The position numbers and the translations under genes are program-made. Shown here piece by piece: positions 18,575 to 27,776 of a stretch of DNA of 37,200 nt. Positions within the stretch are counted from its first letter, which is position 1, and every line of letters starts with the position of its first letter. The stretch is from the NCBI GenBank assembly GCA_947177215.1, contig CAMWTV010000003.1:1-37200 (forward strand), in the 5' to 3' direction. The stretch comes from an uncultured Muribaculaceae bacterium. Its GTDB lineage: Bacteria; Bacteroidota; Bacteroidia; Bacteroidales; Muribaculaceae. Under the pieces are notes generated by a model. The model was not told where the DNA came from. It saw only the letters and a list, made by a program, of their open reading frames with translations, and ran no database searches.

Positions 18575-20232
18575 TGAAACAGAAATTCAGATTATTCTTT
18601 CTTTACGCCATGGCAGCAGGAACAGTGCTGCCTGGCGTTACTGCATGTGATGACAACGAGAAAATAACCGACGAGCCTTTGCCTGAGGTAAATGACAAGC
18701 CGGAGTGGTATTATGCCGGAGGTGAGCTCGGCACATCGTTTCTCACCACCGCCAACGCTTTGGAGCAGCCCACGCCTGTGGTAGAGTCGGAGGGGTTCTA
18801 CCAGCAGTTCAAAAACGGTGAATCGCTGTTTGAGAAACCGTTCATGAACAACACAAGCGGAGTGAGAAGCGGCCTTGGCCCGGTCTATATCCGCACATCG
18901 TGTGTGCACTGCCATCCGGCCTACAGCCACGGCAAACGTGTGGAGGCCGGCACCTATAACAGCGACGAGATAGGCAACGGCACCCTGCTGGTGGTCTATA
19001 ACCCCGACACTGAGGCATATGTGTCGTGGCTTGCCGGGATGCCTCAGCTTCACGCAGTGGCGCCGTTCAAGGCACCTGTCGACGAGAAAAAGATCACCGT
19101 AAAGTGGCTCGAAGCCACCGACGGATGGAACAACACCTTCCCCGACGGCGAGACCTATTCGCTGATCTATCCGGAGGTAAACATGCCTGAGGACGCCATC
19201 TATGTGGTGAACCAGGGATTCGAGCTTCCTGAATCGTATGAGGTAAGACTTGAAAGCACCATAGGCATCTACGGCACGGGGCTGCTCGACGCCATCGACG
19301 ACAGCGATCTTCTGGCACAGTATCGCCTCGAGGAGGCCGACGGATATATGCCTAACGGCCTGAACGCCGCCTTCTATGCCAACGGCCAATGGGTTAGCCA
19401 GTATGCCAACACCCTCCAGGGCGACGGCACAGGCTATGCCCGGCGCTTCACCTATGCCCTTTCACGCGGCCCTCTGCAGGACGCGGCAGGCGCCAACGCA
19501 TTCTGGAACATAACCAACGCCACCCGCAGCGACCGCCGCTACCATTATCTCGACGGAGCCGGCACATGGGCCAGATATTCGGCGAAAGATCCGGAGGTGC
19601 AGGCCGGATTCGACGAGTATATATCGAAAATCGACCCTGACCATGAATATGCCGAATGGTGGGAGGGCGATATGGAAAGCCGCATCCTGGCCTACTTGAA
19701 CTCGAAGAACCTGCCTGTGGAGGTGAGCGACGACGAATATACCGACCTGATGGTGTGGCACCGCGGCCTTGCAGTGCCCGCAGTGCGCGACATCGACAAT
19801 CCGGATGTTGCCCGCGGCAAAGAAAAATTCGAAGAGATAGGTTGCGCCTATTGCCACCGTCCGTCGTGGAAAACGGGTGAAGACCGCATAAAAGACCCTG
19901 CGAAGTTTTTCAAAGGCGACGAACTTCCCCGTTATCCCAACCAGACCATCTGGCCCTATACCGACATGGTGCAGCACAAGCTCCACATGGCCAACGACAT
20001 CCGCACCGGATGGTGCCGCACCACCCCGCTCTGGGGGCGCGGACTGCATCAGCGCATAACCGGATCTGACGGAGCCGACAGACTGCACGACTGCCGGGCA
20101 CGCACCGCCATGGAGGCTATAATGTGGCACGGCTACTCGCCCAACAGCGATGCCTATAAAACCGTGGAACGGTTCCGCAACCTGCCCAAGGCCGACCGCG
20201 ACGCTATAGTTACATTTGTCGACGCGATATGA
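18574..20232 (+). CDS. Di-heme oxidoreductase (DHOR/DUF1111-like) family protein
   Basis: Two CxxCH motifs (CVHCH, CAYCH) and CRTTPLWGRG...RLHDCRARTAMEAIMWHG signature; TGATG overlap with the imelysin stop. Confidence 0.88.
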   Translation: MKQKFRLFFLYAMAAGTVLPGVTACDDNEKITDEPLPEVNDKPEWYYAGGELGTSFLTTANALEQPTPVVESEGFYQQFKNGESLFEKPFMNNTSGVRSGLGPVYIRTSCVHCHPAYSHGKRVEAGTYNSDEIGNGTLLVVYNPDTEAYVSWLAGMPQLHAVAPFKAPVDEKKITVKWLEATDGWNNTFPDGETYSLIYPEVNMPEDAIYVVNQGFELPESYEVRLESTIGIYGTGLLDAIDDSDLLAQYRLEEADGYMPNGLNAAFYANGQWVSQYANTLQGDGTGYARRFTYALSRGPLQDAAGANAFWNITNATRSDRRYHYLDGAGTWARYSAKDPEVQAGFDEYISKIDPDHEYAEWWEGDMESRILAYLNSKNLPVEVSDDEYTDLMVWHRGLAVPAVRDIDNPDVARGKEKFEEIGCAYCHRPSWKTGEDRIKDPAKFFKGDELPRYPNQTIWPYTDMVQHKLHMANDIRTGWCRTTPLWGRGLHQRITGSDGADRLHDCRARTAMEAIMWHGYSPNSDAYKTVERFRNLPKADRDAIVTFVDAI

Positions 20233-22406
20233 CGGGAAAAACGGCTTTTTATATGCTTTTCATAATCACGGTGGCCCTTGCCGGGGCCACCGTGACTGAA
20301 AAGATATGCGGCAGTGCCGCCGCCATGAAATATGTGTATCACTCGCCTGTGACTGTGGCGCTTTGGTGCGGCACGGCCGTTGCCGGAATGTGGGCCGTTG
20401 TGCGCAGACGAAGGAGGATGCCGTGGTCGGCGTTCGCGCTGCACTCGGCGCTTGCGGTTATACTGGCCGGTGCCGGTGTGAGCTATCTCACTGCAGAAGA
20501 AGGGAGCGTGAGGCTGGCCGAAGGTGAGGCTGCAACCGGCTGTTTCACTGACAGGGAGGGAAACCGGGTCAGAATGCCGTTCAGCATAGGCTTGATAAGC
20601 AGCGAGGTGAAGTATCATCCGGGCACATCGTCGGCAATGGATTATGTGAGCGAGGTGAAGATAAGCAGAAACGGAACCGATGAGATCAGAACAGTGGCGA
20701 TGAACCGGATTCTGACAGTTGACGGATACAGGTTCTATCAGACAGGGATCGGGAACGGCACGTCGACACTTACCGTGAGCCATGACCCATGGGGAACAGG
20801 GATAACCTATTGCGGCTATGCGCTTATGATGATTGCGATGACCGCGTTTTTCTTTTCGCGCAAGAGCCGTTTCAGGGCGCTTGTCAGAGCAACTGCCACA
20901 GCGGCATTGATAGCTGTTCCGGCAGAGATGTGCGGCGCTGAAAACATATCCAATGATATGCCAAAGACCCTTCAGCGCCCTCTGGCCAGAAATTTCGGAC
21001 AACTCTATGTGATGTGGAACGGGCGCGTGGCACCTGTCAACACTCTTGCCCGTGAATTCTGCCTGAAGATCTATGGCAAAGAGAGTTACCGCGGCCTGAC
21101 GGCCGACCAGGTGCTGACGGGGTGGCTGTTCTATTACGACGACTGGAAGCGCGAGCCCATGATAAAGATAAAGGGGGATAAGGTTAAGCGGCTGCTCGGC
21201 ACAGAGAGCCGGTATGTGGCTCTGCAGGATTTCTACCGCGGGGGACGGTATCTCGCAGAGGAATATATCGCCGACCGCGATCTGCTCGAGGCCGACGAAA
21301 AGGTGGCGCTGATTTCACAGGTATGCACCGGAAATGTGTTCCGGATGTTCCCATACAGGGAGGAGGGGGGAAAAACCGGATGGATGTCGTGGGCTGAAAG
21401 ATTTCCGGCGGAGATGGGGGCCGACAACCGGCGTTTCATAGCCGGCATAACCCAGGCTGTGGCGCGCGACATAGCCCACGGACAATTCAACCGGGCCAAC
21501 GAAGCTCTGGACAGGATAAAAGCTTTTCAGGAATCGGCAGCGGGAAGAGAGAACCTGCCGTCGCCTTCGAGATTCAGGGCCGAACTGGCCTACAACCGGC
21601 TGAACTCACCGGGGAGAGCCGCTGTAACGGCACTGGCGGCAGGGCTGGCGGCATTCGCGCTTTTCTGCGCCGGAGCAGCGAGGAAAAGATGCGGCAGGAA
21701 TATCCGCCGAGCAAGAGCAGTCATAACAGTTCTGACCGGTATGATAACGCTCTATCTGGCCGCAATGATGACACTGCGCGCAATCGCCGCCGGCCATCTG
21801 CCGCTGACAAACGGACATGAAACCATGTGTGCCATGGCCCTGGCAGCGCTTGTTCTATCGCTATGGCTCGGAAGACGCCTTCCGGTAATGTTTCCCGGCG
21901 GACTGACAGTGAGCGGACTGGCTCTGGCTGTTGCGTCGATGGGTGAAAGCAATCCGGCAGTGTCGCCGCTTATGCCGGTGCTGTCGTCGCCGCTGCTGTC
22001 GATACATGTAATGCTTGTCATGACGGCCTACGCGCTGTTCGCAATAATGGCGCTCAACTCGGTGGCGGCACTGGCGGTGAGCCGCAGTGGCGAGGCGGTG
22101 AAACGTCTGGCCGACGTTTCCCTGCTACTGCTCTATCCGGCAGTGTTTCTGCTCGGGGCCGGAATCTTTACCGGAGCCATATGGGCCAACCAGTCGTGGG
22201 GCCGATACTGGGGCTGGGATCCGAAAGAAACCTGGGCGCTGATAACGTTTATTGTCTATGCCACAGCGATTCACACCGACACGTTCCGACGTCTGAGACG
22301 CCCGGCCACTATGCACATCTATCTGTTCGCGGCTTTTCTGGCTGTTGTCATAACCTATTTCGGAGTAAACTATTTCATGACCGGCCTCCATTCATATGCC
22401 TCCTGA
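20229..22406 (+). CDS. CcsBA-type fused cytochrome c biogenesis protein
   Basis: ResB-like N-terminal TM region and CcsA WWD-type motif WGRYWGWDPKETWALI; 4-nt ATGA overlap with the previous gene. Confidence 0.88.
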   Translation: MTGKTAFYMLFIITVALAGATVTEKICGSAAAMKYVYHSPVTVALWCGTAVAGMWAVVRRRRRMPWSAFALHSALAVILAGAGVSYLTAEEGSVRLAEGEAATGCFTDREGNRVRMPFSIGLISSEVKYHPGTSSAMDYVSEVKISRNGTDEIRTVAMNRILTVDGYRFYQTGIGNGTSTLTVSHDPWGTGITYCGYALMMIAMTAFFFSRKSRFRALVRATATAALIAVPAEMCGAENISNDMPKTLQRPLARNFGQLYVMWNGRVAPVNTLAREFCLKIYGKESYRGLTADQVLTGWLFYYDDWKREPMIKIKGDKVKRLLGTESRYVALQDFYRGGRYLAEEYIADRDLLEADEKVALISQVCTGNVFRMFPYREEGGKTGWMSWAERFPAEMGADNRRFIAGITQAVARDIAHGQFNRANEALDRIKAFQESAAGRENLPSPSRFRAELAYNRLNSPGRAAVTALAAGLAAFALFCAGAARKRCGRNIRRARAVITVLTGMITLYLAAMMTLRAIAAGHLPLTNGHETMCAMALAALVLSLWLGRRLPVMFPGGLTVSGLALAVASMGESNPAVSPLMPVLSSPLLSIHVMLVMTAYALFAIMALNSVAALAVSRSGEAVKRLADVSLLLLYPAVFLLGAGIFTGAIWANQSWGRYWGWDPKETWALITFIVYATAIHTDTFRRLRRPATMHIYLFAAFLAVVITYFGVNYFMTGLHSYAS
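20266..20295 (+). repeat. Perfect 12-bp hairpin inside the 5' end of the CcsBA gene
   Basis: TCACGGTGGCCC (20266-20277), 6-nt loop, GGGCCACCGTGA (20284-20295). Confidence 0.85.
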
Positions 22407-22569
22407 CCACGGCCAGAAAGCCAGATCCCGGCAGCAGTCTGACTGTCAAATATATAGCTGACACAAAGCGAGATCACCCGCCGAAGCCTGAAGAGTTACA
22501 TTATTTTTGTGTATTTTTGCAGGTTGTGAGGCCGTTGATTTGAACTACGGCGCAAACGAGGGTGTTATT

Positions 22570-24984
22570 ATGGGTGACTATCTGTTTATGGGAATGAAAG
22601 CGAGAAGAGTTTTGGCAAGCGCGCTTGTTGCGCTGGCTTCGTTTATGATATGTGTCACGGCATCGGCGGCCACCTACAGCAATGTGGCCGTGGCCGACTC
22701 CGTGACACCGGCCGGCATAGGCACAGTAGATTATCCGACATCGCAGTCGGTGGGTCTGGTTCTGAGCGGAGGTGGAGCCAAGGGGATAGCGCATATCGGC
22801 GTGATACAGGCACTGGAAGACAACGACATACCGATAGATTATGTGGCCGGCACTTCGATGGGCGCTATCGTGGGCGGCCTCTATGCCTCGGGATATACCC
22901 CTCAGGAAATGATGGATCTGATTCTGTCGAAAGGGTTTGCCATGTGGTCGACAGGCCAGATTGACCCTAACCTGACATATTATTTCCTTGATCAGCCGCG
23001 CACACCCGCTTTCGCGCATCTGAACATAAACCTTAACCATAAGGACTCTCTGGCCAACGCCGACCTTCTCCCATCGTCGCTGATCTCGCCGCTGCCTATG
23101 AATTTCGCATTCATGGATCTGTTCGCGGCCTATACGGCCCAGTGCGGAGGCGATTTCGACAGGCTGTTCGTGCCCTTCAGGTGTGTGACATCAGATGTGG
23201 TGCACAAACACAAGATTGTGTGCCGATCGGGAATGCTGTCTGACGCCATAAGGGCCTCGATGAGCTTTCCGGCAGTTTTCCAGCCGATAAAAATGAACGG
23301 CGTCGACGTGTATGACGGAGGAATCTACGACAATTTCCCGGTCGATGTGATGCGCGAGGATTTCGCCCCCGACATAATGATAGGTGTGGATGTACACTCG
23401 GAGAACGCCCCGCAGTCGAACGGCATCGTGGCGCAGCTGGAGAACATGATAATACAGAACAACGACTATGACCTGCCCGCCGACGAAGGGATCAGGGTGC
23501 ATATCGACGTGAGCCAGTTCTCGCTTCTTGACTTCGGCAAAGCGCGAGAGATATATGCCATCGGCTACAAGCGGGCCATGGAGATGATGGATTCGATAAA
23601 AGGACGTGTGACAAGCCGCGAACCGGCTCCCACCCGCCGGCTGCGCAGGGATGTGTTCAAGTCGACAACCCCCTATGTGAGATTCGATTCGGTGAGCGTG
23701 AGCGGCGGAACACCCGGACAGAACACTTATCTGACCCATCTTTTCGAGAACACGAAAAGCGACACCTTCGGCATAGAGCATGCCCGCATGGCCTATTACA
23801 GGGCGCTGTCGCCCGGCAAGCTGCGGAATCTGTTTCCGCAGGCCCACTACAACGACTCGACCGGACTGTTCTCGCTCGATCTCGAGGCAACGCCAAAAAA
23901 CAATTTCGCCCTTGGTGCCGGAGGCTATCTCACATCGTCGATAAACTCTATGATATTTGTGTCGGCAAGCTATGCCAGCATGTCGTATGGCTCATGGTCG
24001 ACCGAAATAATGGGCTGGGTGGGACAGAGCTACATGGCGGCACAGGCCTCAGGCAAGGTCTATCTGGGAAAATCGCTCCCGTCGGCGCTGGAGGTCACGG
24101 CGGTGGCATCGCGCCAGAGATATTATGAAAGCGACAAGCTTTTTTATGAGGACAATTCGCCCGCGTTCATATCAAGGCGCGAAGGGTTCGGACGCCTGAG
24201 CTATTCGTGGGCCGTGGGCCGCAGGGGAAAGGCCATGGTAGGCGTGGGCGGCGGCCAGTTTCACAACCGGTTCTATGCCAACGACGCGGCCAACTTTACG
24301 GAGACCGGCAAAGAGACCACGGCCATGAATCTGGGTCAGGCCATGGGGCGGCTCGAATTCAACACCCTCGACAATATGAATTATCCGGCCTCGGGCGGCC
24401 TGCTGAAAGTAACCGCCATACAGACAGCGGGCAACTACACGCATACATTCCACGACAGGGAACACAACCGCGTGGAGACCGACAGGGAGCAGCACTGGTT
24501 TCAGGCCGAGGTCAACGCCGAGAAATATTACCCGTTCGGCAACCGGTTCTCGCTCGGAACGTCGGTTAACCTGCTTGTGTCAAACCGGAAGCTGCTCGAC
24601 ACCTATTATGCCACCGTTGTCAATGCTCCGGCTTTCACCCCGACCGCCGCGCTTGAGGATGTGTTCAACAAGGCATTCCATGCAAACTCGTATGTCACAG
24701 CCGGAATTACCCCTATCTGGAGGCCTTTCTCAAGGGCACAGGTCAGGCTGTCGGCCCATATGTTTCTCCCCTTCAGAAAGTTCCGGATGGCCGATAACGG
24801 AATTGGGGTGAGTCAGGGCGACTGGTTTTCCGATCCGGAATTCGTGGGTGAGCTCGATGTGGTCTATAACCTGCCGTTCGCGTCGGTGTGCGGATATGTG
24901 AATTATCTGAGCTATCCGCGCAACAACTGGAACGCCGGCCTGTCGTTCGGGCTATTTTTCACAGCGGCTAAATTTTTGCGCTGA
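22570..24984 (+). CDS. Patatin-like phospholipase with C-terminal outer-membrane barrel (PlpD/type Vd-like)
   Basis: VGLVLSGGGAKGIAHIGVIQAL, GTSMG, DGGIYDNFP; POTRA-like segment and beta-barrel C-terminus. Start uncertain (22507, 22570 or 22591). Confidence 0.88.
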   Translation: MGDYLFMGMKARRVLASALVALASFMICVTASAATYSNVAVADSVTPAGIGTVDYPTSQSVGLVLSGGGAKGIAHIGVIQALEDNDIPIDYVAGTSMGAIVGGLYASGYTPQEMMDLILSKGFAMWSTGQIDPNLTYYFLDQPRTPAFAHLNINLNHKDSLANADLLPSSLISPLPMNFAFMDLFAAYTAQCGGDFDRLFVPFRCVTSDVVHKHKIVCRSGMLSDAIRASMSFPAVFQPIKMNGVDVYDGGIYDNFPVDVMREDFAPDIMIGVDVHSENAPQSNGIVAQLENMIIQNNDYDLPADEGIRVHIDVSQFSLLDFGKAREIYAIGYKRAMEMMDSIKGRVTSREPAPTRRLRRDVFKSTTPYVRFDSVSVSGGTPGQNTYLTHLFENTKSDTFGIEHARMAYYRALSPGKLRNLFPQAHYNDSTGLFSLDLEATPKNNFALGAGGYLTSSINSMIFVSASYASMSYGSWSTEIMGWVGQSYMAAQASGKVYLGKSLPSALEVTAVASRQRYYESDKLFYEDNSPAFISRREGFGRLSYSWAVGRRGKAMVGVGGGQFHNRFYANDAANFTETGKETTAMNLGQAMGRLEFNTLDNMNYPASGGLLKVTAIQTAGNYTHTFHDREHNRVETDREQHWFQAEVNAEKYYPFGNRFSLGTSVNLLVSNRKLLDTYYATVVNAPAFTPTAALEDVFNKAFHANSYVTAGITPIWRPFSRAQVRLSAHMFLPFRKFRMADNGIGVSQGDWFSDPEFVGELDVVYNLPFASVCGYVNYLSYPRNNWNAGLSFGLFFTAAKFLR

Positions 24985-24988
24985 TATA

Positions 24989-25019
24989 TTTGCTGTTTCT
25001 TCAAAACTGTGTAAATTTG
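24989..25019 (+). promoter_or_regulatory. Bacteroidota-type promoter for the DUF805 gene (TTTG-N19-TAAATTTG)
   Basis: TTTG 24989-24992, 19-nt spacer, TAAATTTG 25012-25019. Confidence 0.65.
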
Positions 25020-25089
25020 TGAAAGCTCGTAAAGAGCCTAAGCCATCAAGGCGTGTCATCACGCCGGAAACAACAAAAAATTTAAGCGT

Positions 25090-25503
25090 ATGAACAACTT
25101 CCAGCAGCAGGGTCAGTCCGGATTCGGGCGCCCCACTCCTCCGCCGGCACCTTACATAGGATTCGGCGATGCGATCCAGATCTGTATCAACAAGTATGCA
25201 ACATTCAGCGGCAGAGCCACACGCGCCGAATACTGGTGGTGGTATCTGTTTACGTTTATCGTGAGCGCCGTGACCATGTGGCTGGGTCATCTCGGCACAG
25301 TCGGCCTGGTTATCTATTATCTTATAAACCTGGCTCTGCTTGTGCCCACTCTGGCAGTCAGCTGGCGACGCATGCACGACATAGGCAAAGGCGGGGGCTG
25401 GTTCTTCATCAACCTGATTCCGCTTGTAGGCCAGATTATATGGATTGTGTGGTGCTGCAAGGAGTCTGAACCGTTCGACAACCGTTTCGGCCCGAGAAAC
25501 TGA
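25090..25503 (+). CDS. DUF805 small membrane protein
   Basis: FSGRATRAEYWWWYLFTF...SWRRMHDIGKGGGWFFINLIPLVGQIIWIVWCCKESEPFDNRFG. Confidence 0.92.
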   Translation: MNNFQQQGQSGFGRPTPPPAPYIGFGDAIQICINKYATFSGRATRAEYWWWYLFTFIVSAVTMWLGHLGTVGLVIYYLINLALLVPTLAVSWRRMHDIGKGGGWFFINLIPLVGQIIWIVWCCKESEPFDNRFGPRN

Positions 25504-25527
25504 TAACACCCCGCCATAAGAACATAA

Positions 25528-25575
25528 AGCAAGGCCCTGCGTCAATAATTTCTCTTTTTGACTCAGGGCCTTGCT
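25528..25575. terminator. Bidirectional hairpin terminator (family copy T3)
   Basis: AGCAAGGCCCTGCGTCA / TGACTCAGGGCCTTGCT, 16 of 17 complementary, between convergent genes. Confidence 0.75.
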
Positions 25576-25597
25576 GTGTGATGTAACGCCGGCTGTC

Positions 25598-27274
25598 TCA
25601 GGAATAGAGATAGCGTTTTATCGATTTTTTGGGTGTTTTCTCGAATTCGTGAGGCACAAGCTGAATGTGGTCAACCTTTTCGTATGGCGCCACCAGGCTG
25701 TTGAGATCAGTGCGGTTCTGCTCCATTATGGCGTGCAGAGCCGCCATATCAACATGGTCGGCATCCATGCGCTCATAGTCGGGATAGACGAGTGCAGTCA
25801 GCCCTTTGCCACGCTCCACAATAAGGCTCTCGCCCACATAGGGCATGTTGTTGAGTTTGGCCTCGATCTCCTCGGGATAGATATTCTGCCCTGACGCACT
25901 CAGAATCATGGTCTTGTAGCGCCCTTTTATAAACAGAGTGCCGTCGGCCGAGCGGGTTCCCATGTCGCCGGTGTGGAGCCATCCATCGCTGTCGATCACC
26001 TCGGCTGTTATGCCTGGATTTCTGTAATATCCTTTCATGCGGTTCTGGCCGCGCACACAGATCTCGCCCGGAATGCGCTCCGGGTCGTCGCTTATGATTT
26101 TCGACTCCATGTTCGGAAGAGTGCGCCCGCACGATGACGGCACAAACTCGCGCCATGGGGTGTAGCTTATCAACGGGCCGCATTCGGTCATGCCGTAGCC
26201 CACGGTGAAGGGGAATTTTATCTTGTGGAGAAATGCCTCTACCTCGCCGTTGAGCGGCGCGCCGCCGATTATGACTTCCTCGAAAGCTCCGCCGAAGGCT
26301 TCGACAAGGCGGTTGCGGATCTTGGCGTAGATGGCTCCGTCGATCAGCGGCACGGCGAGCGCCCAGCGCATGGCACGGCGGGTGATCATGGGCACGATCT
26401 GCTTGCGGTAGATTTTCTCAAGAATCAGAGGCACGCATATCACCAGATTGGGCCTGACCTTGGCCATGGCTCCGAGCAGAAGCCTCGGTGTTGGTGTCTT
26501 GCCGAAAAGGGTTATGAAGGTGCCCACGGCAAGGGGCACAAGCATGTCGAAGGCACAGCCGTAGGCGTGGGCCAGAGGCAGAAATGAAAGCGCCCTCGAC
26601 CCCTCGTAGTGAAGCCTCGAACGGATGCCGAACATCACGTTTCCACAAAGGTTGTCGAATGTCAGCATCACACCCTTTGAGAATCCGGTTGTGCCTGAGG
26701 TGTAGTTGATAACGGCAACATCTTCTTTGTCTACATCGGGATAAACCACGTCGGAGGGGTTGAACCCTGCCTTGTAAAGCGAACGGAAACGGCGTGAGAG
26801 ATTGCGGATTATTCGCTCTACGGGCTGCTTGCCCTGCTCGTTGCGTTCGGCCAGCACCTGGCGCGTCTCAAGCGATATGACAGCCTTCAGAGCCGGCATC
26901 TGCTCGAAATCGTATGTCTCCCATATCTGCTGCGACACAAAGAGCACCCCGGCTCCGGAATGGTTTATTATGTGCTGGGCATCGCGGGCGTTGAAATCGG
27001 AAAGTATCGGCACAATGGTGGCCCCGTAAGTTATGGTTGCCATGAAACACATGACCCATGTTGCCGAGTTTTTGCCTATAAGCGCCACCTTATCACCTTT
27101 TTTAAGTCCGATCTGGCTGAAAAACAGGTGGAACCGGGCTATCCTGCGGGCCATTTCGCCGTAGCTTAACACTTCGTCGGAACCATATTCGGTGAGCGCG
27201 GGCAAATCCCAGTTGTTTCTGAAACTCTGCTGATAGATAGTCAGCAGGCTGTCGTTATAATATTTCGCATTCAT
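25598..27274 (-). CDS. AMP-binding acyl-CoA synthetase/ligase
   Basis: INYTSGTTGFSKGVMLTF, GYGMTECGPLISY, DGWLHTGDMGTRSADGTLFIKGRYKTMILSASGQNIYPEEIE. Confidence 0.93.
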   Translation of the reverse strand: MNAKYYNDSLLTIYQQSFRNNWDLPALTEYGSDEVLSYGEMARRIARFHLFFSQIGLKKGDKVALIGKNSATWVMCFMATITYGATIVPILSDFNARDAQHIINHSGAGVLFVSQQIWETYDFEQMPALKAVISLETRQVLAERNEQGKQPVERIIRNLSRRFRSLYKAGFNPSDVVYPDVDKEDVAVINYTSGTTGFSKGVMLTFDNLCGNVMFGIRSRLHYEGSRALSFLPLAHAYGCAFDMLVPLAVGTFITLFGKTPTPRLLLGAMAKVRPNLVICVPLILEKIYRKQIVPMITRRAMRWALAVPLIDGAIYAKIRNRLVEAFGGAFEEVIIGGAPLNGEVEAFLHKIKFPFTVGYGMTECGPLISYTPWREFVPSSCGRTLPNMESKIISDDPERIPGEICVRGQNRMKGYYRNPGITAEVIDSDGWLHTGDMGTRSADGTLFIKGRYKTMILSASGQNIYPEEIEAKLNNMPYVGESLIVERGKGLTALVYPDYERMDADHVDMAALHAIMEQNRTDLNSLVAPYEKVDHIQLVPHEFEKTPKKSIKRYLYS

Positions 27275-27354
27275 TTAAAGTTTTCACCTCATTTTTTAGT
27301 CAGCCGCAGGGCTGATGGAGTGGAAATTACAGAACCTGAGCTGTATTATAATAA

Positions 27355-27385
27355 CAAAAGTAGGCAAAATGTTTGACCTGGCAAA
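27355..27385 (-). promoter_or_regulatory. Promoter of the AMP-ligase gene (TTTG-N19-TACTTTTG)
   Basis: Minus strand TTTG (27385-27382), 19-nt spacer, TACTTTTG (27362-27355). Confidence 0.65.
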
Positions 27386-27420
27386 AGCCATTGTCGCGGA
27401 CAGCTTCCGTGGCGGGGCAC

Positions 27421-27459
27421 AAAAAAATCCATTGTTTCCTTCACAGGTAACCATGGATT
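27421..27459 (-). terminator. Intrinsic terminator of the candidate small RNA
   Basis: Minus strand AATCCATGGTTACC-TGTGAA-GGAAACAATGGATT followed by a T-run. Confidence 0.75.
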
Positions 27460-27686
27460 AAAGCCAAAAGGCACGATTTGTGATTCTAAAACGTTGCGAC
27501 TATAAAGCCGACAACTTCAAGTGTAGAGATTATATCTTACTTACATTCATCTAATCCGGAATGACCAAAGCCGCTCTACACGCCTCCCGGCGGGTGGCTT
27601 GCTCCGCTTTTCCAAATTTACATGTAGTTTATAGAGTCAGTATTGCTGTCCTAAAACCTGTACCTTGAAAAAATGCCATCGGATTC
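27421..27686 (-). ncRNA. Candidate free-standing structured small RNA (~265 nt), family unknown
   Basis: Lies between a consensus promoter (27692-27722) and an intrinsic terminator (27421-27459), both minus strand; no ORF of 60 aa or more; several local complementary stems. Confidence 0.6.
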
Positions 27687-27691
27687 TGGTG

Positions 27692-27722
27692 CAAAGTTAA
27701 CGATTTCTTTTCATATGCCAAA
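27692..27722 (-). promoter_or_regulatory. Promoter of the candidate small RNA (TTTG-N19-TAACTTTG)
   Basis: Minus strand TTTG (27722-27719), 19-nt spacer, TAACTTTG (27699-27692). Confidence 0.7.
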
Positions 27723-27776
27723 ATCGGCAGAGCACGCCGGAATTGACCGGGTGTCAGGCAAATGAGTTAAATATTC

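Noticed and set aside
18592-20130. Antisense ORFs of 265 and 222 aa opposite the di-heme gene
   Set aside because: Opposite a gene with clear heme-binding motifs; judged spurious.
27519-27530. AAGTGTAGAGAT resembles the 3' part of a Cas12a CRISPR repeat
   Set aside because: Single occurrence, no repeat-spacer array and no cas genes in the window.
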